Of a stretch of 36,395 bases of DNA, positions 17,213 through 27,417 are shown in pieces. The notes beneath the pieces are model-generated. The model was not told the origin of the DNA. It saw nothing but the letters and a program-made list of their open reading frames with translations, and searched no databases. Numbering within the stretch: position 1 is the stretch's first letter; the number at the start of each line of letters is the position of its first letter. Source of the DNA: Roseomonas sp. 18066 (GTDB lineage Bacteria > Pseudomonadota > Alphaproteobacteria > Acetobacterales > Acetobacteraceae); NCBI RefSeq assembly GCF_902706185.1, contig NZ_CACSJM010000054.1, positions 1-36,395 of the forward strand. Direction: 5' to 3'. A program made the translations under genes and the position numbers.

Positions 17213-17901
17213 GATCGGAAGAGCCTCGTATATTGCGTCTCGTGGCGCAGGGAGAAGAGGTCGAGCATCGGCGCCGCCGTGCCGATGCGGTCGAGGTCGG
17301 CGGCGATGCCCGCGGCGGTCGCCGCCTGCAGCGCCGGCAGCAGCGAGGCGGTGGCGATCTGCCCGTCGGTCTGGCCCAGTGGCACCAGCCGCACCCCGGC
17401 CGAGACCAGGTTGGCCGCGAAGGCCGAGAGAAACCCGAACAAGGCCATCGGCAGCGGCAGCCCCTGCCAGGCGGCCGCCGCGCCGAAGGCCACGGGATGC
17501 GCCAGGGCCCCCGCATGGCGCGCGGCGAAGGCCGCCAGCCGCGGTTCCGGCCAGGCGGCGATGGTGACCTTCAGGAAGGCGCTGCCCTGGGCCATGGTTT
17601 CCAGCGCGGTCTCGGCGGTGCCGCGCCAGGCGGCGGCGAGCATCGCCACCGCGTCCAGGGTCGCGTCGTCATCGGCCGCCGCCGCGCGGAAGGCAGCGGC
17701 CAGCAGCGCCGCGTCGACACGGCCGGCGCCGGCCTCCAGCACGGTCTCGATATAGGCCAGCAGGTCGGCGCGGTTGCGCACGGCGCCGGCCTCCACCGCC
17801 ATCTCCAGCCCGTGGCTATAGGTATAGGCGCCGACCGGATAGGCCGGCGACAGCCAGGTCAGCAGGCGCTGCAGGTCGCCTTCAGTGGTGGTGGTGGCCA
17901 T
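17209..17901 (-). CDS. ureF: Urease accessory protein UreF
   Basis: A 230-residue all-helical urease chaperone that works with UreD and UreG as the gate for nickel and carbon dioxide delivery. The N-terminus [21 protein letters not shown] is the family hallmark (SP-x-FP-x-GAF-x-YSHGLE type). The start at 17901 ([14 protein letters not shown]) gives the usual length. A longer start at 17973 would add a Met/Thr-rich stretch that is only the frame-shifted reading of the histidine codons of ureE. It overlaps the 3' end of ureE by 20 bases. Confidence 0.95.
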
Positions 17902-18412
17902 GCCCATGATCATGCCCGTGGTCATGGTCGTGGTCGCCGTGATGGTGGCCGGCATGGCGGTTGTGCTCGCCATAGGCGCCGCCTTCCGGGTTGAAGGGGG
18001 CGTCGACCTTGGCGAGCGTCGCGCCGAGCCCGACCAGCATCTTCTCGATCACATGGTCGGCGCGGATCAGGATGCGCTCGGCATCGATCTCGGCCGGCAG
18101 GTGGCGGTTGCCCAGGTGCCAGGCCAGGCGCAGCAGATGGTGGATGTCGCGCGCGCGGATTTCTATGAGTGGCTCCGGCGCGGCCTGCACCAGGATGACG
18201 CCGCCACCCTCCAGCAGCAGCCCGTCGCCATGCCGCAGCACGGTGGCGTCGGGCAGGTCGAGCAGGAAGCTCTTGCCGCCTTCGCCGGTATAGCGCTTGC
18301 GGCGCCGGTGGCGGTCGTCGAAGTCGACGGTGATGCGGTCGCGCGCGGTCGCCGCCTGCCATTCGCCGGCCGGCAGCACCTGGGTGGCGCGGGGGAGGTT
18401 GTCTTCGGTCAT
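17882..18412 (-). CDS. ureE: Urease accessory nickel metallochaperone UreE, long His tail
   Basis: A 176-residue nickel chaperone. The N-terminal UreE domain (about 10-80) contains [17 protein letters not shown], the C-terminal domain includes [10 protein letters not shown] and the [11 protein letters not shown] metal-site helix. The last 29 residues hold 15 histidines, a nickel-storing tail of the Klebsiella type. The ATG at 18412 begins [13 protein letters not shown], 14 bases after the ureC stop. The tail-coding region overlaps the ureF start. Confidence 0.96.
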   Translation of the reverse strand: MTEDNLPRATQVLPAGEWQAATARDRITVDFDDRHRRRKRYTGEGGKSFLLDLPDATVLRHGDGLLLEGGGVILVQAAPEPLIEIRARDIHHLLRLAWHLGNRHLPAEIDAERILIRADHVIEKMLVGLGATLAKVDAPFNPEGGAYGEHNRHAGHHHGDHDHDHGHDHGHGHHHH

Positions 18413-18426
18413 CGAAAGGCTCTTGG

Positions 18427-20136
<1,710 letters not shown>

Positions 20137-20139
20137 GGC

Positions 20140-20445
20140 TCAGAGCTTCCCTTCGACCAGGCCGCGGAAGCCATGCGCCACGCGGTCGCCGCCGATGTCG
20201 ATCAGCCGGATGCGGCGGCTCTGCCCGGGCTCGAAGCGCACCGCGGTGCCGGCGGCGATGTCCAGCCGCTTGCCGCGCGCGGCGGCGCGGTCGAAGGAAA
20301 GCCCTTCGTTGGTCTCGAAGAAATGGTAGTGGCTGCCGACCTGAACCGGGCGGTCGCCGGTATTGGCGACCTCCAGCTCGATCGCCTCGCGCCCGACGTT
20401 GAGCGCGATCTCGCCGGGGGCGGCGATGATCTCTCCGGGAATCAT
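20140..20445 (-). CDS. ureB: Urease beta subunit
   Basis: The 101-residue beta subunit, starting [16 protein letters not shown] and containing [11 protein letters not shown] and [15 protein letters not shown], all typical. It forms the trimer of (UreABC) units with UreA and UreC. Separate ureA and ureB genes are the common arrangement in proteobacteria. It starts 11 bases after ureA. Confidence 0.98.
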   Translation of the reverse strand: MIPGEIIAAPGEIALNVGREAIELEVANTGDRPVQVGSHYHFFETNEGLSFDRAAARGKRLDIAAGTAVRFEPGQSRRIRLIDIGGDRVAHGFRGLVEGKL

Positions 20446-20456
20446 GGGCGCGCTCC

Positions 20457-20759
<303 letters not shown>

Positions 20760-20807
20760 CGGCTCATCCTGGTGGCAACGGTGGCGGGCATTGTGGCGCG
20801 GCTTTGC

Positions 20808-21635
20808 TCAGCTCGTCCACAGGCGGGGCAGGCGCGGCGGCAGGCCCAGCGCCGATGCCCGGATTTTCGGCAGGGCTTCGGCGAGTGACTGGCGCAGGGC
20901 AGAGGCTTCGCCCAGCCAGCGCGCCAGCAGCAGGCCGGGGCGGGCCAGGGTCGCGTCCAGCCCGGCCTCCCGCAGCAGGTCACGGGCTGCGAGCGCCTCC
21001 GGGGCGGGCGCGGCGAAGAGCAGCAGCGCCATGGCATTGGCGGCGCCGAAGCCGAAGCGGGCGGCGAGGCGCGCGGGCACCGCGCCCGACAGGTCCAGCG
21101 CATCCGCCCAGTCGAGGCGGCCGCCGCGATGCAGCCGCCAGGAATCGAACAGGGCGCCGGTGGCGAAAAGCTCGCCTCGGGCGGCGCGGCCGAAGACCAG
21201 CATCTCGGTGGCCAGCAGCCGGGAATCGGGCGCCATCGCGACGCGCATCCGCCGTTCCAGCCGGGCGCCATCGAACAGGATGGTTTCCTGCGGCAGCCAT
21301 TCCAGCGTGGCGCCGGGGGCCAGCGACAGCTGGCTGTCGATGCGCGTGGCGTCGCCCAGGCTGCGATAGATTTTTTCGGCGGCCGGGGTGGTGACCTGGG
21401 CGGTGGCACCTGCCTCCAGCGTGACCTCGAGGGACAGGGAGTCGCCGCCCGCCAGCCCGCCGCCGACATTGACCAGCGCCGCCGAGGGCAGGTCGTCCGG
21501 CTCCGGCACCGGGAACAGGATGCGATAGGGCGCGGCGTGGTAGAGATGGCCGAGCGTGGTGCCGCGCGGGCCGTGGCGGAAGCCGAGCTCGGCGCGGCCA
21601 TGGGCGCGCTGGTGGCGGGGGGTGTCGAGAGGCAT
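20808..21635 (-). CDS. ureD: Urease accessory protein UreD
   Basis: A 275-residue urease maturation scaffold (UreD/UreH), which binds apo-urease and forms the tunnel through which UreG-delivered Ni2+ reaches the active site. Recognisable blocks are LVNVGGGLAGGDSL, TTPAAEKIYRS and LPQETILFDGA. The ATG at 21635 is preferred to a TTG at 21653 further upstream; neither has a strong ribosome binding site. It starts 27 bases after the response-regulator gene, in the same direction, so the regulator pair and urease genes probably form one transcript. Confidence 0.95.
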   Translation of the reverse strand: MPLDTPRHQRAHGRAELGFRHGPRGTTLGHLYHAAPYRILFPVPEPDDLPSAALVNVGGGLAGGDSLSLEVTLEAGATAQVTTPAAEKIYRSLGDATRIDSQLSLAPGATLEWLPQETILFDGARLERRMRVAMAPDSRLLATEMLVFGRAARGELFATGALFDSWRLHRGGRLDWADALDLSGAVPARLAARFGFGAANAMALLLFAAPAPEALAARDLLREAGLDATLARPGLLLARWLGEASALRQSLAEALPKIRASALGLPPRLPRLWTS

Positions 21636-21662
21636 CGGCGGGTTTCCCAGCAAGTGCCGTGC

Positions 21663-22574
21663 CTAGCCGCCCAGGACGCGCACCGCCAGCGCCGTGGCCG
21701 AAGCCCGGTTCTCGACGCCGAGCTTGGCGAAGATGCCCTCCAGGTGCTTGTTCACCGTGCGCGGGCTCAGCACCAGGATATCGGCGATGTCGCGGTTCGA
21801 CTTGCCGCGGCCGAGCCAGAGCAGCACCTCCGCCTCCCGCGCCGTCAGGCCGAGGCGCTCGCGCAGCATGCCTTCCTCGCGGCCGGGGTCGAAGGCGGTG
21901 ACGCGCAGCAGCAGCTCGTCCGGGGCGATCTGGCCGACATGGTGGAATTCGACGCGGCGGCCATCGGCCAGCGGGACCGGCGGCAGGCGGGGATGCTCGG
22001 CCTCGGCCAGGGCGATCCAGCCGGGCAGGGCCAGCCCGGCCGGGCCGTCGCCAGCCGGGCCGTCGCCAGCAGGTGTGGAGGCGTCGCGCAGCAGGGTCGC
22101 CGCCTGGGGCGTGGCCCAGAGCACGGCGCCGTCGCGGTCCACCGCCAGCAGAAAACGCCCGGCGACGTCGAGCGCGGCATGCGCGCTGCGGGTCAGCCGC
22201 GCATTGGTCAGATGGGCTGCGATGCGGGCCACCACCTCGTCTGGCACCACGGGCTTGACCACATAGTCGACGCCGCCGGCATCGAAGCCGCGCACCACGT
22301 CCTCGCTCTCGGTCAGGCCGGTCATGAAGATGATGGGGACGGAGATCAGCCGGGCGTTGCGCTTCATCCGGCGGCAGGCCTCGAAGCCGTCCATGCCGGG
22401 CATCACCGCGTCCATCAGCACGATGTCGGGGATGATGCGCTCGATCACCGTCATGGCGGCGGCGGCCGATTGCGCCACCAGCACCATGTAGCCGGCGCCC
22501 TCCAGCGTGTCGTTCAGCAGGCCGAGCGTGCCCGGCGCGTCATCGACCACCAGCACGATGTCGCGGCGTTCCAT
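21663..22574 (-). CDS. REC-PAS-LuxR response regulator, partner of the permease-kinase
   Basis: A 303-residue transcriptional response regulator. The receiver domain (1-125) has Asp11/Asp12, phosphoacceptor Asp55 (LMDAVMPG), Thr85 and Lys107. A PAS-like linker (about 135-230) contains FLLAVDRDGAVLWAT, and a LuxR/GerE helix-turn-helix fills 241-300 (LTAREAEVLLWLGRGKSNRDI). Its ATG overlaps the kinase stop by one base, so the two are a cognate pair. It most likely controls the urease operon it belongs to and the divergent urt operon, through the palindrome at 25986; that target is inferred. A 15-bp tandem duplication lies in the linker. Confidence 0.92.
   Translation of the reverse strand: MERRDIVLVVDDAPGTLGLLNDTLEGAGYMVLVAQSAAAAMTVIERIIPDIVLMDAVMPGMDGFEACRRMKRNARLISVPIIFMTGLTESEDVVRGFDAGGVDYVVKPVVPDEVVARIAAHLTNARLTRSAHAALDVAGRFLLAVDRDGAVLWATPQAATLLRDASTPAGDGPAGDGPAGLALPGWIALAEAEHPRLPPVPLADGRRVEFHHVGQIAPDELLLRVTAFDPGREEGMLRERLGLTAREAEVLLWLGRGKSNRDIADILVLSPRTVNKHLEGIFAKLGVENRASATALAVRVLGG
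22040..22069 (-). repeat. Perfect 15-bp tandem duplication in the regulator gene
   Basis: Plus-strand CCGGGCCGTCGCCAG occurs twice back to back (22040-22054, 22055-22069), encoding two repeats of a five-residue Gly/Asp/Pro/Ala unit in the linker of the response regulator. It keeps the frame and may vary between strains. Confidence 0.8.
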
Positions 22575-25500
22575 CAGCCTTCCTCCTCCGGCAGGGCGGC
22601 CGTGAAGGCGTCCAGCCGGTATTCCGAGATATAGCCGCGCAGCAGGGCGATGGCGGGGGCGGCCTCGGGCGCCTCGGCCTCCAGCGCGTCCAGCCGCTCG
22701 CGGATGCCGCCGACATAGCCGATGGCGGCCAGCTGGCGAAGATTGGCGGCCTGGGCCGGGGTCAGCCGCGCCGCGTCGCCAGGCGGGGCTGGGGCGGGGT
22801 CGGCGAAGGTCCAGGCGAGGCCCAGCAGCTGGCCGATCTTGTCGAGCAGGGCGGACAGCACCAGCGGCTTGGGCAGCACGTCGTCATGGTGCTGGCCTTC
22901 GGAGGGCGCGCCGAGCTCCAGCGCATTGGCCGAGACCATGATGATCGGCGCCACCTGCCCGGCCAGGCGCAGCCGGCGCGCCAGGTCCCAGCCGGTCATG
23001 CCGGGCATGGCGATATCCAGCAGGAAGATGTCGGGGGCTTCCTCGCCGGCCAGGGCGAGCGCCCCGGCGCCATCGGCGGCCAGGCGCACCGAGAAGCCCA
23101 GCGGCTGCAGCAGGTCGGCGACCAGGGCGCGATGCGTCGCGTCGTCATCGGCCACCAGCACCGAGGGCGCCCGGCCGCGCGGCTTGTGGCCGGTGATGCG
23201 GCGCTCGACCTCCAGCGCCTTGGCCACCTTGCCCGAGAGCAGCAGGCGCACCTTGAAGCGGCTGCCCTCGCCGAGCCGGCTGTGGACGGAAATCTCGCCG
23301 CCCATCACCTCGGTCAGGGTCTTGGTGATGGTGAGCCCCAGGCCGACGCCGGGGGTGGAGGGGGCGTGGGAATTGCCGCCGCGCTGGAAGGGCTCGAAGA
23401 TGCGCGGCAGGTCGTCCTCGGCGATGCCGATGCCGGTGTCGATGATCTCGAACTCGGCGACCTCGGAGCGGAAGCGCAGGCGGAAGGTCACCTGGCCCTG
23501 CCGGGTGAACTTGATGGCGTTGGACAGCAGGTTGATCAGGATCTGCCGCAGCCGGCGCTCATCGGTATGGACCAGCTCGGGCAGGCGCTCGGGCGGGTCG
23601 AAGGCGAAGCCGATCGACTTGGCCTCGGCCTGGAGGCGCAGCATCTGCACGATCTGCTCGAGGAAGTCGGGCAGCCGCACCTCGTCGCGATAGAGCTCGA
23701 TCCGCCCGGCCTCGATCTTGGAGATGTCGAGCAGCCCCTCGATCAGCGCCGCCAGGTGCTCGCCGCTGCGGCGGATGGTGCGCAGCCCGTCGCGGCGGCG
23801 CTCGGGGATGGCGGGGTCGCGCTCCAGCAATTGCGCATAGCCGAGGATGGCGTTCAGCGGCGAGCGCAGCTCATGGCTGATGCCGATGACATAGCGGCTC
23901 TTCGCCATGTTGGCGGCCTCGGCGGTCTCCTTGGCCTTCTGCAGCGCGGCGTCGGTGCGCTGGTGGGCGCGGATCTCGCTCATCAGCAGGCTGGTCTGGC
24001 GGCGGGTCTCTTCCTGCGCGACCAGGCGGGACTGGCGGGCCAGCACCAGGGTCCAGGCGGTGATGCCGCCGATCACCATCAGCACGAAGAAGGCCTTCCA
24101 GAAGGCGGCGTCCAGCCCCGGGGCGGCCGGGGTCTGCGCCCGGATGCCGAGGAAGACGATGCTGATGGTGGCGACGAACAGCAGGAAGACCACCAGGAAG
24201 GAGCCGACCGGCGTGCCCAGCGCCCGCATCACTGTAGCCGGCAGCACGGCGCGCAAAGGGGTCACGATCTGGCTGGAGAGGCGGGCATGCGGCTTGCAGC
24301 CATCGCCGCAGCGGGCGTCGAGCGTGCAGCAGAGCGAGCAGATCGCGCCGGTGTAGACCGGGCAATAGGCCATGTCGCGCGGCTCGAAGCTGTGCTCGCA
24401 GATGACGCATTGCAAAGCGGGCTTCTGCGCCCAGGCGGCGCGGGGGCGGCGGGCCAGGTAATAGCGGCCGCGCGTGCCCCAGGCGATGGCCGGCGCCGCG
24501 GCGAAGGCGACGCCGAAGGCGATGAAGGTCGACATGGCCTGGGCCAGGGCGCCGAGGAACCCGTAATAGGCGACGAAGGAGGCGATGACAGACAGAAACA
24601 TGGCGCCGACGCCGACCGGATTGATGTCGTAGAGATGCGCCCGCTTGAACTCGATGCCCTTGGGGCTGAGGCCGAGCGGCTTGTTCACCGCCAGATCCGC
24701 CACCAGCGCCCCCATCCAGGCGGCGGCGACGTTGGAATAGACGAACAGCACCTGCTCGATGGTGTTGTAGACGCCGAGCTCCATCAGCAGCAGCGCGACC
24801 GCGATGTTGAAGACCAGCCAGACCACGCGCCCGGGATGGCTGTGGGTCAGGCGGGAGAAGAAGTTGGACCAGGCGAGCGAGCCGGCATAGGCGTTGGTGA
24901 CGTTGATCTTGATCTGCGACAGCGCGACGAAGATGGCGGTCACCACCAGCACGAGCGTCGGCGAGGCGATCAGCGTGCCGAAGGCCAGGCGGTACATCTC
25001 GGCCGGCTGCACCGCCTGGGCCAGGCTGAGCCCGGCCTGCAGCGCGGCATAGGCCAGGAAGGAGCCGGCCAGCAGCTTCAGCACGTCGAAGACGATCCAG
25101 CCCGGCCCGCCCGCCAGCAGCGCCGCCCACCAGATCCATTTCTTCTGCCGGTCCTGGGCGGGCAGGAAGCGGATATAGTCGACCTGCTCCCCGGTCTGGG
25201 TGATCAGCGCGAAGAGCACCGAGGCGGCGGCGCCGAAGGCCAGCAGGTCGAAGCCGCCGGTGCCGCGCTCGCCCTCATACGCCGTCCAGCCGGCGATCCA
25301 GTCGGGATGGGCGATGAGCAGCCCGACCAGCGGCAGGATGTTGAGCACCAGCCAGACCGGCTGGGTCCAGGTCTGCACGCGGCTGATGAAGGTGATGCCA
25401 TGCGTCACCAGCGGCACCACCACCACGGCGCAGAGAATGTATCCCAGCCAGAGCGGAACACCGAAGAAGCTGTCCAGCATCGCCGCCAGGATCACCGCCT

Positions 25501-25897
25501 CGATGCCGAAGAAAATGAAGGTGAAGCTGGCATAGATCAGCGAGGTGATGGTGGAGCCGATATAGCCGAAGCCGGCGCCGCGGGTCAGCAGGTCGACATC
25601 CACCCCGGCCCGCGCGGCGCCGAGGCAGATCGGCAGCGAGGCGGCGAAGATCAGCACCGAGACGAACAGGATGGCGGCGACGCTGTTGGTGAAGCCATGC
25701 GCCACGGTCAGCGCGCCGCCGATCGCCTCCAGCGCCAGGAAGGAGATGGAGCCCAGCGCGGTGCTGGCGACGCGGAAGGCGGACCATTTGCGCGCGCTCT
25801 CGGCGGTGAAGCGCAGCGCATAGTCTTCCATGGTCTCGTCGGCGACCCAGCGGTTGTAGTCGCGCCGGATGCGCATGATGCGCTGGCGTGTCGCCAT
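22574..25897 (-). CDS. NCS1-permease-like hybrid sensor histidine kinase
   Basis: A 1107-residue membrane protein. Residues 35-485 resemble an NCS1 (nucleobase/cytosine/allantoin) permease with about 12 helices, including LTRGAGFGYIGS and the helix with SQIKINVTNAYAGSLAWSNF. A cytoplasmic cysteine cluster follows (497-534: CVIC, YCP, AIC, SLCC, ARC, DGC; eight Cys), then two more membrane helices (about 563-585 and 600-622), a coiled linker, HisKA with His675 (SHELRSP), a HATPase domain (N box near 789, TGIGI near 821, GVGLGL near 850) and a receiver domain with Asp961. The C-terminal 80 residues are Ala-rich and helical. It should sense or bind a small nitrogen compound and phosphorylate the adjacent regulator. 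Urea, allantoin or a pyrimidine is possible; the ligand is not shown by sequence. It heads the urease operon and is divergent from urtA. Confidence 0.9.
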   Translation of the reverse strand: MATRQRIMRIRRDYNRWVADETMEDYALRFTAESARKWSAFRVASTALGSISFLALEAIGGALTVAHGFTNSVAAILFVSVLIFAASLPICLGAARAGVDVDLLTRGAGFGYIGSTITSLIYASFTFIFFGIEAVILAAMLDSFFGVPLWLGYILCAVVVVPLVTHGITFISRVQTWTQPVWLVLNILPLVGLLIAHPDWIAGWTAYEGERGTGGFDLLAFGAAASVLFALITQTGEQVDYIRFLPAQDRQKKWIWWAALLAGGPGWIVFDVLKLLAGSFLAYAALQAGLSLAQAVQPAEMYRLAFGTLIASPTLVLVVTAIFVALSQIKINVTNAYAGSLAWSNFFSRLTHSHPGRVVWLVFNIAVALLLMELGVYNTIEQVLFVYSNVAAAWMGALVADLAVNKPLGLSPKGIEFKRAHLYDINPVGVGAMFLSVIASFVAYYGFLGALAQAMSTFIAFGVAFAAAPAIAWGTRGRYYLARRPRAAWAQKPALQCVICEHSFEPRDMAYCPVYTGAICSLCCTLDARCGDGCKPHARLSSQIVTPLRAVLPATVMRALGTPVGSFLVVFLLFVATISIVFLGIRAQTPAAPGLDAAFWKAFFVLMVIGGITAWTLVLARQSRLVAQEETRRQTSLLMSEIRAHQRTDAALQKAKETAEAANMAKSRYVIGISHELRSPLNAILGYAQLLERDPAIPERRRDGLRTIRRSGEHLAALIEGLLDISKIEAGRIELYRDEVRLPDFLEQIVQMLRLQAEAKSIGFAFDPPERLPELVHTDERRLRQILINLLSNAIKFTRQGQVTFRLRFRSEVAEFEIIDTGIGIAEDDLPRIFEPFQRGGNSHAPSTPGVGLGLTITKTLTEVMGGEISVHSRLGEGSRFKVRLLLSGKVAKALEVERRITGHKPRGRAPSVLVADDDATHRALVADLLQPLGFSVRLAADGAGALALAGEEAPDIFLLDIAMPGMTGWDLARRLRLAGQVAPIIMVSANALELGAPSEGQHHDDVLPKPLVLSALLDKIGQLLGLAWTFADPAPAPPGDAARLTPAQAANLRQLAAIGYVGGIRERLDALEAEAPEAAPAIALLRGYISEYRLDAFTAALPEEEG

Positions 25898-25985
25898 GCT
25901 GGGCGGGGTCCTCGGAGGCGGGCAGCGGGGGGCGAGAGTGGGGCGCCGCTCGACAGGGCGTCAAGCACGCCGGCGCCCGGCCGCC

Positions 25986-26001
25986 TACGTCATTTGACGT
26001 A
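25986..26001. promoter_or_regulatory. Perfect palindrome in the kinase/urtA divergent region
   Basis: TACGTCA-TT-TGACGTA: two 7-bp arms in perfect inverted repeat, 2-base centre. It lies 88 bases from the kinase start and 83 bases from the urtA start, nearly in the middle of the 187-bp intergenic region. The symmetric TACGT...ACGTA ends resemble sites bound by LuxR/FixJ-type regulators, as encoded two genes away. A TTGACG hexamer overlaps the right arm. An 8-bp palindrome CGTATACG adjoins at 25998-26005. Confidence 0.6.
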
Positions 26002-26084
26002 TACGCTTCTGCAACGGCCCCCGCGATGCTGCGCCGCATCGTGAAAAACGGCGGCCGCGGGCCGCGACCCGGAGAACGATCCCC

Positions 26085-27344
26085 ATGACGATCAGGACCC
26101 CCTTCTCCCGCCGCGCCCTGCTGGCGGCAAGCGCCGGCGCAACGCTTGGTCCCCTGGCGATTCCGGCGCTGAAGCCCGCCTGGGCCCAGGCCGCGCCGAT
26201 CAAGGTCGGCGTGCTGCATTCGCTGTCCGGCACCATGGCGATCAGCGAGACCGCGCTGCGCGACACCGTGCTGATGATGGTGGAGGACGCCAACAAGAAG
26301 GGCGGCATCCTGGGCCGCAAGGTCGAGGCGGTGGTGGTCGACCCGGCCTCCAACTGGCCGCTCTTCGCCGAGAAGGCGCGCGAGCTGCTGCAGGTCCACA
26401 AGGTCGACGTGACCTTCGGCTGCTGGACCTCGGTGTCCCGCAAGTCGGTGCTGCCGGTCTTCGAGGAGCTGAACGGCCTGCTGTTCTACCCCGTCCAGTA
26501 TGAGGGCGAGGAGCAGTCGAAGAACGTCTTCTACACCGGCGCCGCGCCGAACCAGCAGGCGATCCCGGCGGTGGAATACCTGATGTCGGCCGATGGCGGC
26601 GGGGCCAAGCGCATCGCGCTGCTCGGCACCGACTATGTCTATCCGCGCACGACCAACCGCATCCTGCGCGCCTTCCTGAACAGCAAGGGCATTTCCGACG
26701 CTGACATCATGGAGGAATACACCCCCTTCGGGCATTCGGACTGGCAGGGCATCGTCAGCCGGGTGAAGCGCTTCGCCGGCGAGGGCAAGAAGACCGCCAT
26801 CGTCTCGACCATCAATGGCGACGCCAATGTCCCCTTCTACCGCGAGCTGGGCAACCAGGGCATCAAGGCGGAGGATATCCCCTCGGTCGCCTTCTCGGTC
26901 GGCGAGGAGGAGCTGGCGGGCATCGACGCCAAGCCGCTGGTCGGCCACCTCGCCGCCTGGAACTATTTCATGAGCGTCGACAGCCCGGTGAACACCGAGT
27001 TCAAGGCGATGTGGGCCACCTACATCAAGAACCCGAAGCGCGTCACCAACGACCCCATGGAGGCCACCTATACGGGCTTCAAGATGTGGAGCCAGGCGGT
27101 GGCGAAGGCGGGCTCGACGGGCGTCGATGCCGTGCGGACGGCGATGTATGGCCAGAAGGTCGCGGCGCCGTCGGGCTATGAGGAGCAGATGTTCGAGAAT
27201 CATCACCTGTCGAAGCCGGTGATGATTGGCGAGATCATGGAGACTGGCCAGTTCAACGTGGTCTGGAAGACGCCGACCGCGATCCCGGCCGAGAACTGGT
27301 CCCCGTTCATCCCGGAGAATGCGTCCCGCCGCAAGCCGACCTGA
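26085..27344 (+). CDS. urtA: Urea ABC transporter substrate-binding protein
   Basis: A 419-residue periplasmic binding protein of the UrtA/FmdD family that captures urea (or short amides). A twin-arginine signal is seen (FSRRALLAA, residues 7-15, cleavage near AWAQA, 32-36). The mature part starts IKVGVLHSLSGTMAISE and contains TFGCWTSVSRKSVLPVFEE and LFYPVQYEGEEQSKN, all strongly typical of UrtA. GGAGAA at 26071-26076 precedes the ATG. It is first gene of urtABCDE, divergent from the sensor kinase. A hairpin element separates it from urtB, which may allow UrtA to be made in excess. Confidence 0.97.
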   Translation: MTIRTPFSRRALLAASAGATLGPLAIPALKPAWAQAAPIKVGVLHSLSGTMAISETALRDTVLMMVEDANKKGGILGRKVEAVVVDPASNWPLFAEKARELLQVHKVDVTFGCWTSVSRKSVLPVFEELNGLLFYPVQYEGEEQSKNVFYTGAAPNQQAIPAVEYLMSADGGGAKRIALLGTDYVYPRTTNRILRAFLNSKGISDADIMEEYTPFGHSDWQGIVSRVKRFAGEGKKTAIVSTINGDANVPFYRELGNQGIKAEDIPSVAFSVGEEELAGIDAKPLVGHLAAWNYFMSVDSPVNTEFKAMWATYIKNPKRVTNDPMEATYTGFKMWSQAVAKAGSTGVDAVRTAMYGQKVAAPSGYEEQMFENHHLSKPVMIGEIMETGQFNVVWKTPTAIPAENWSPFIPENASRRKPT

Positions 27345-27349
27345 TTTTG

Positions 27350-27389
27350 CAGAAATAGAGAGGGGATTCGGGGGGATACTTCCCCCCGA
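27350..27389 (-). repeat. Dispersed intergenic hairpin element, copy 5 (inverted)
   Basis: TCGGGGGGA (27368-27376), 4-nt loop, TCCCCCCGA (27381-27389), 9 bp. Read on the minus strand the loop is AGTA as in copy 4, and the stem is followed by a C-run and CTCTATTTCTGCA, so this copy is inverted with respect to urt transcription. It lies between urtA and urtB and could give partial termination or protect the urtA message. Confidence 0.75.
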
Positions 27390-27417
27390 CCTTCCTTTGC
27401 TTTGGAGGGTGGGCCCG

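Noticed and set aside
25994..26022. TTGACG as the -35 of a standard urtA promoter
   Set aside because: No -10-like hexamer lies 16-18 bases downstream; the hexamer is mainly part of the palindrome arm.
22886..26044. 1052-residue plus-strand open frame opposite the kinase
   Set aside because: Low-complexity shadow frame; the minus strand encodes clear permease, kinase and receiver domains.
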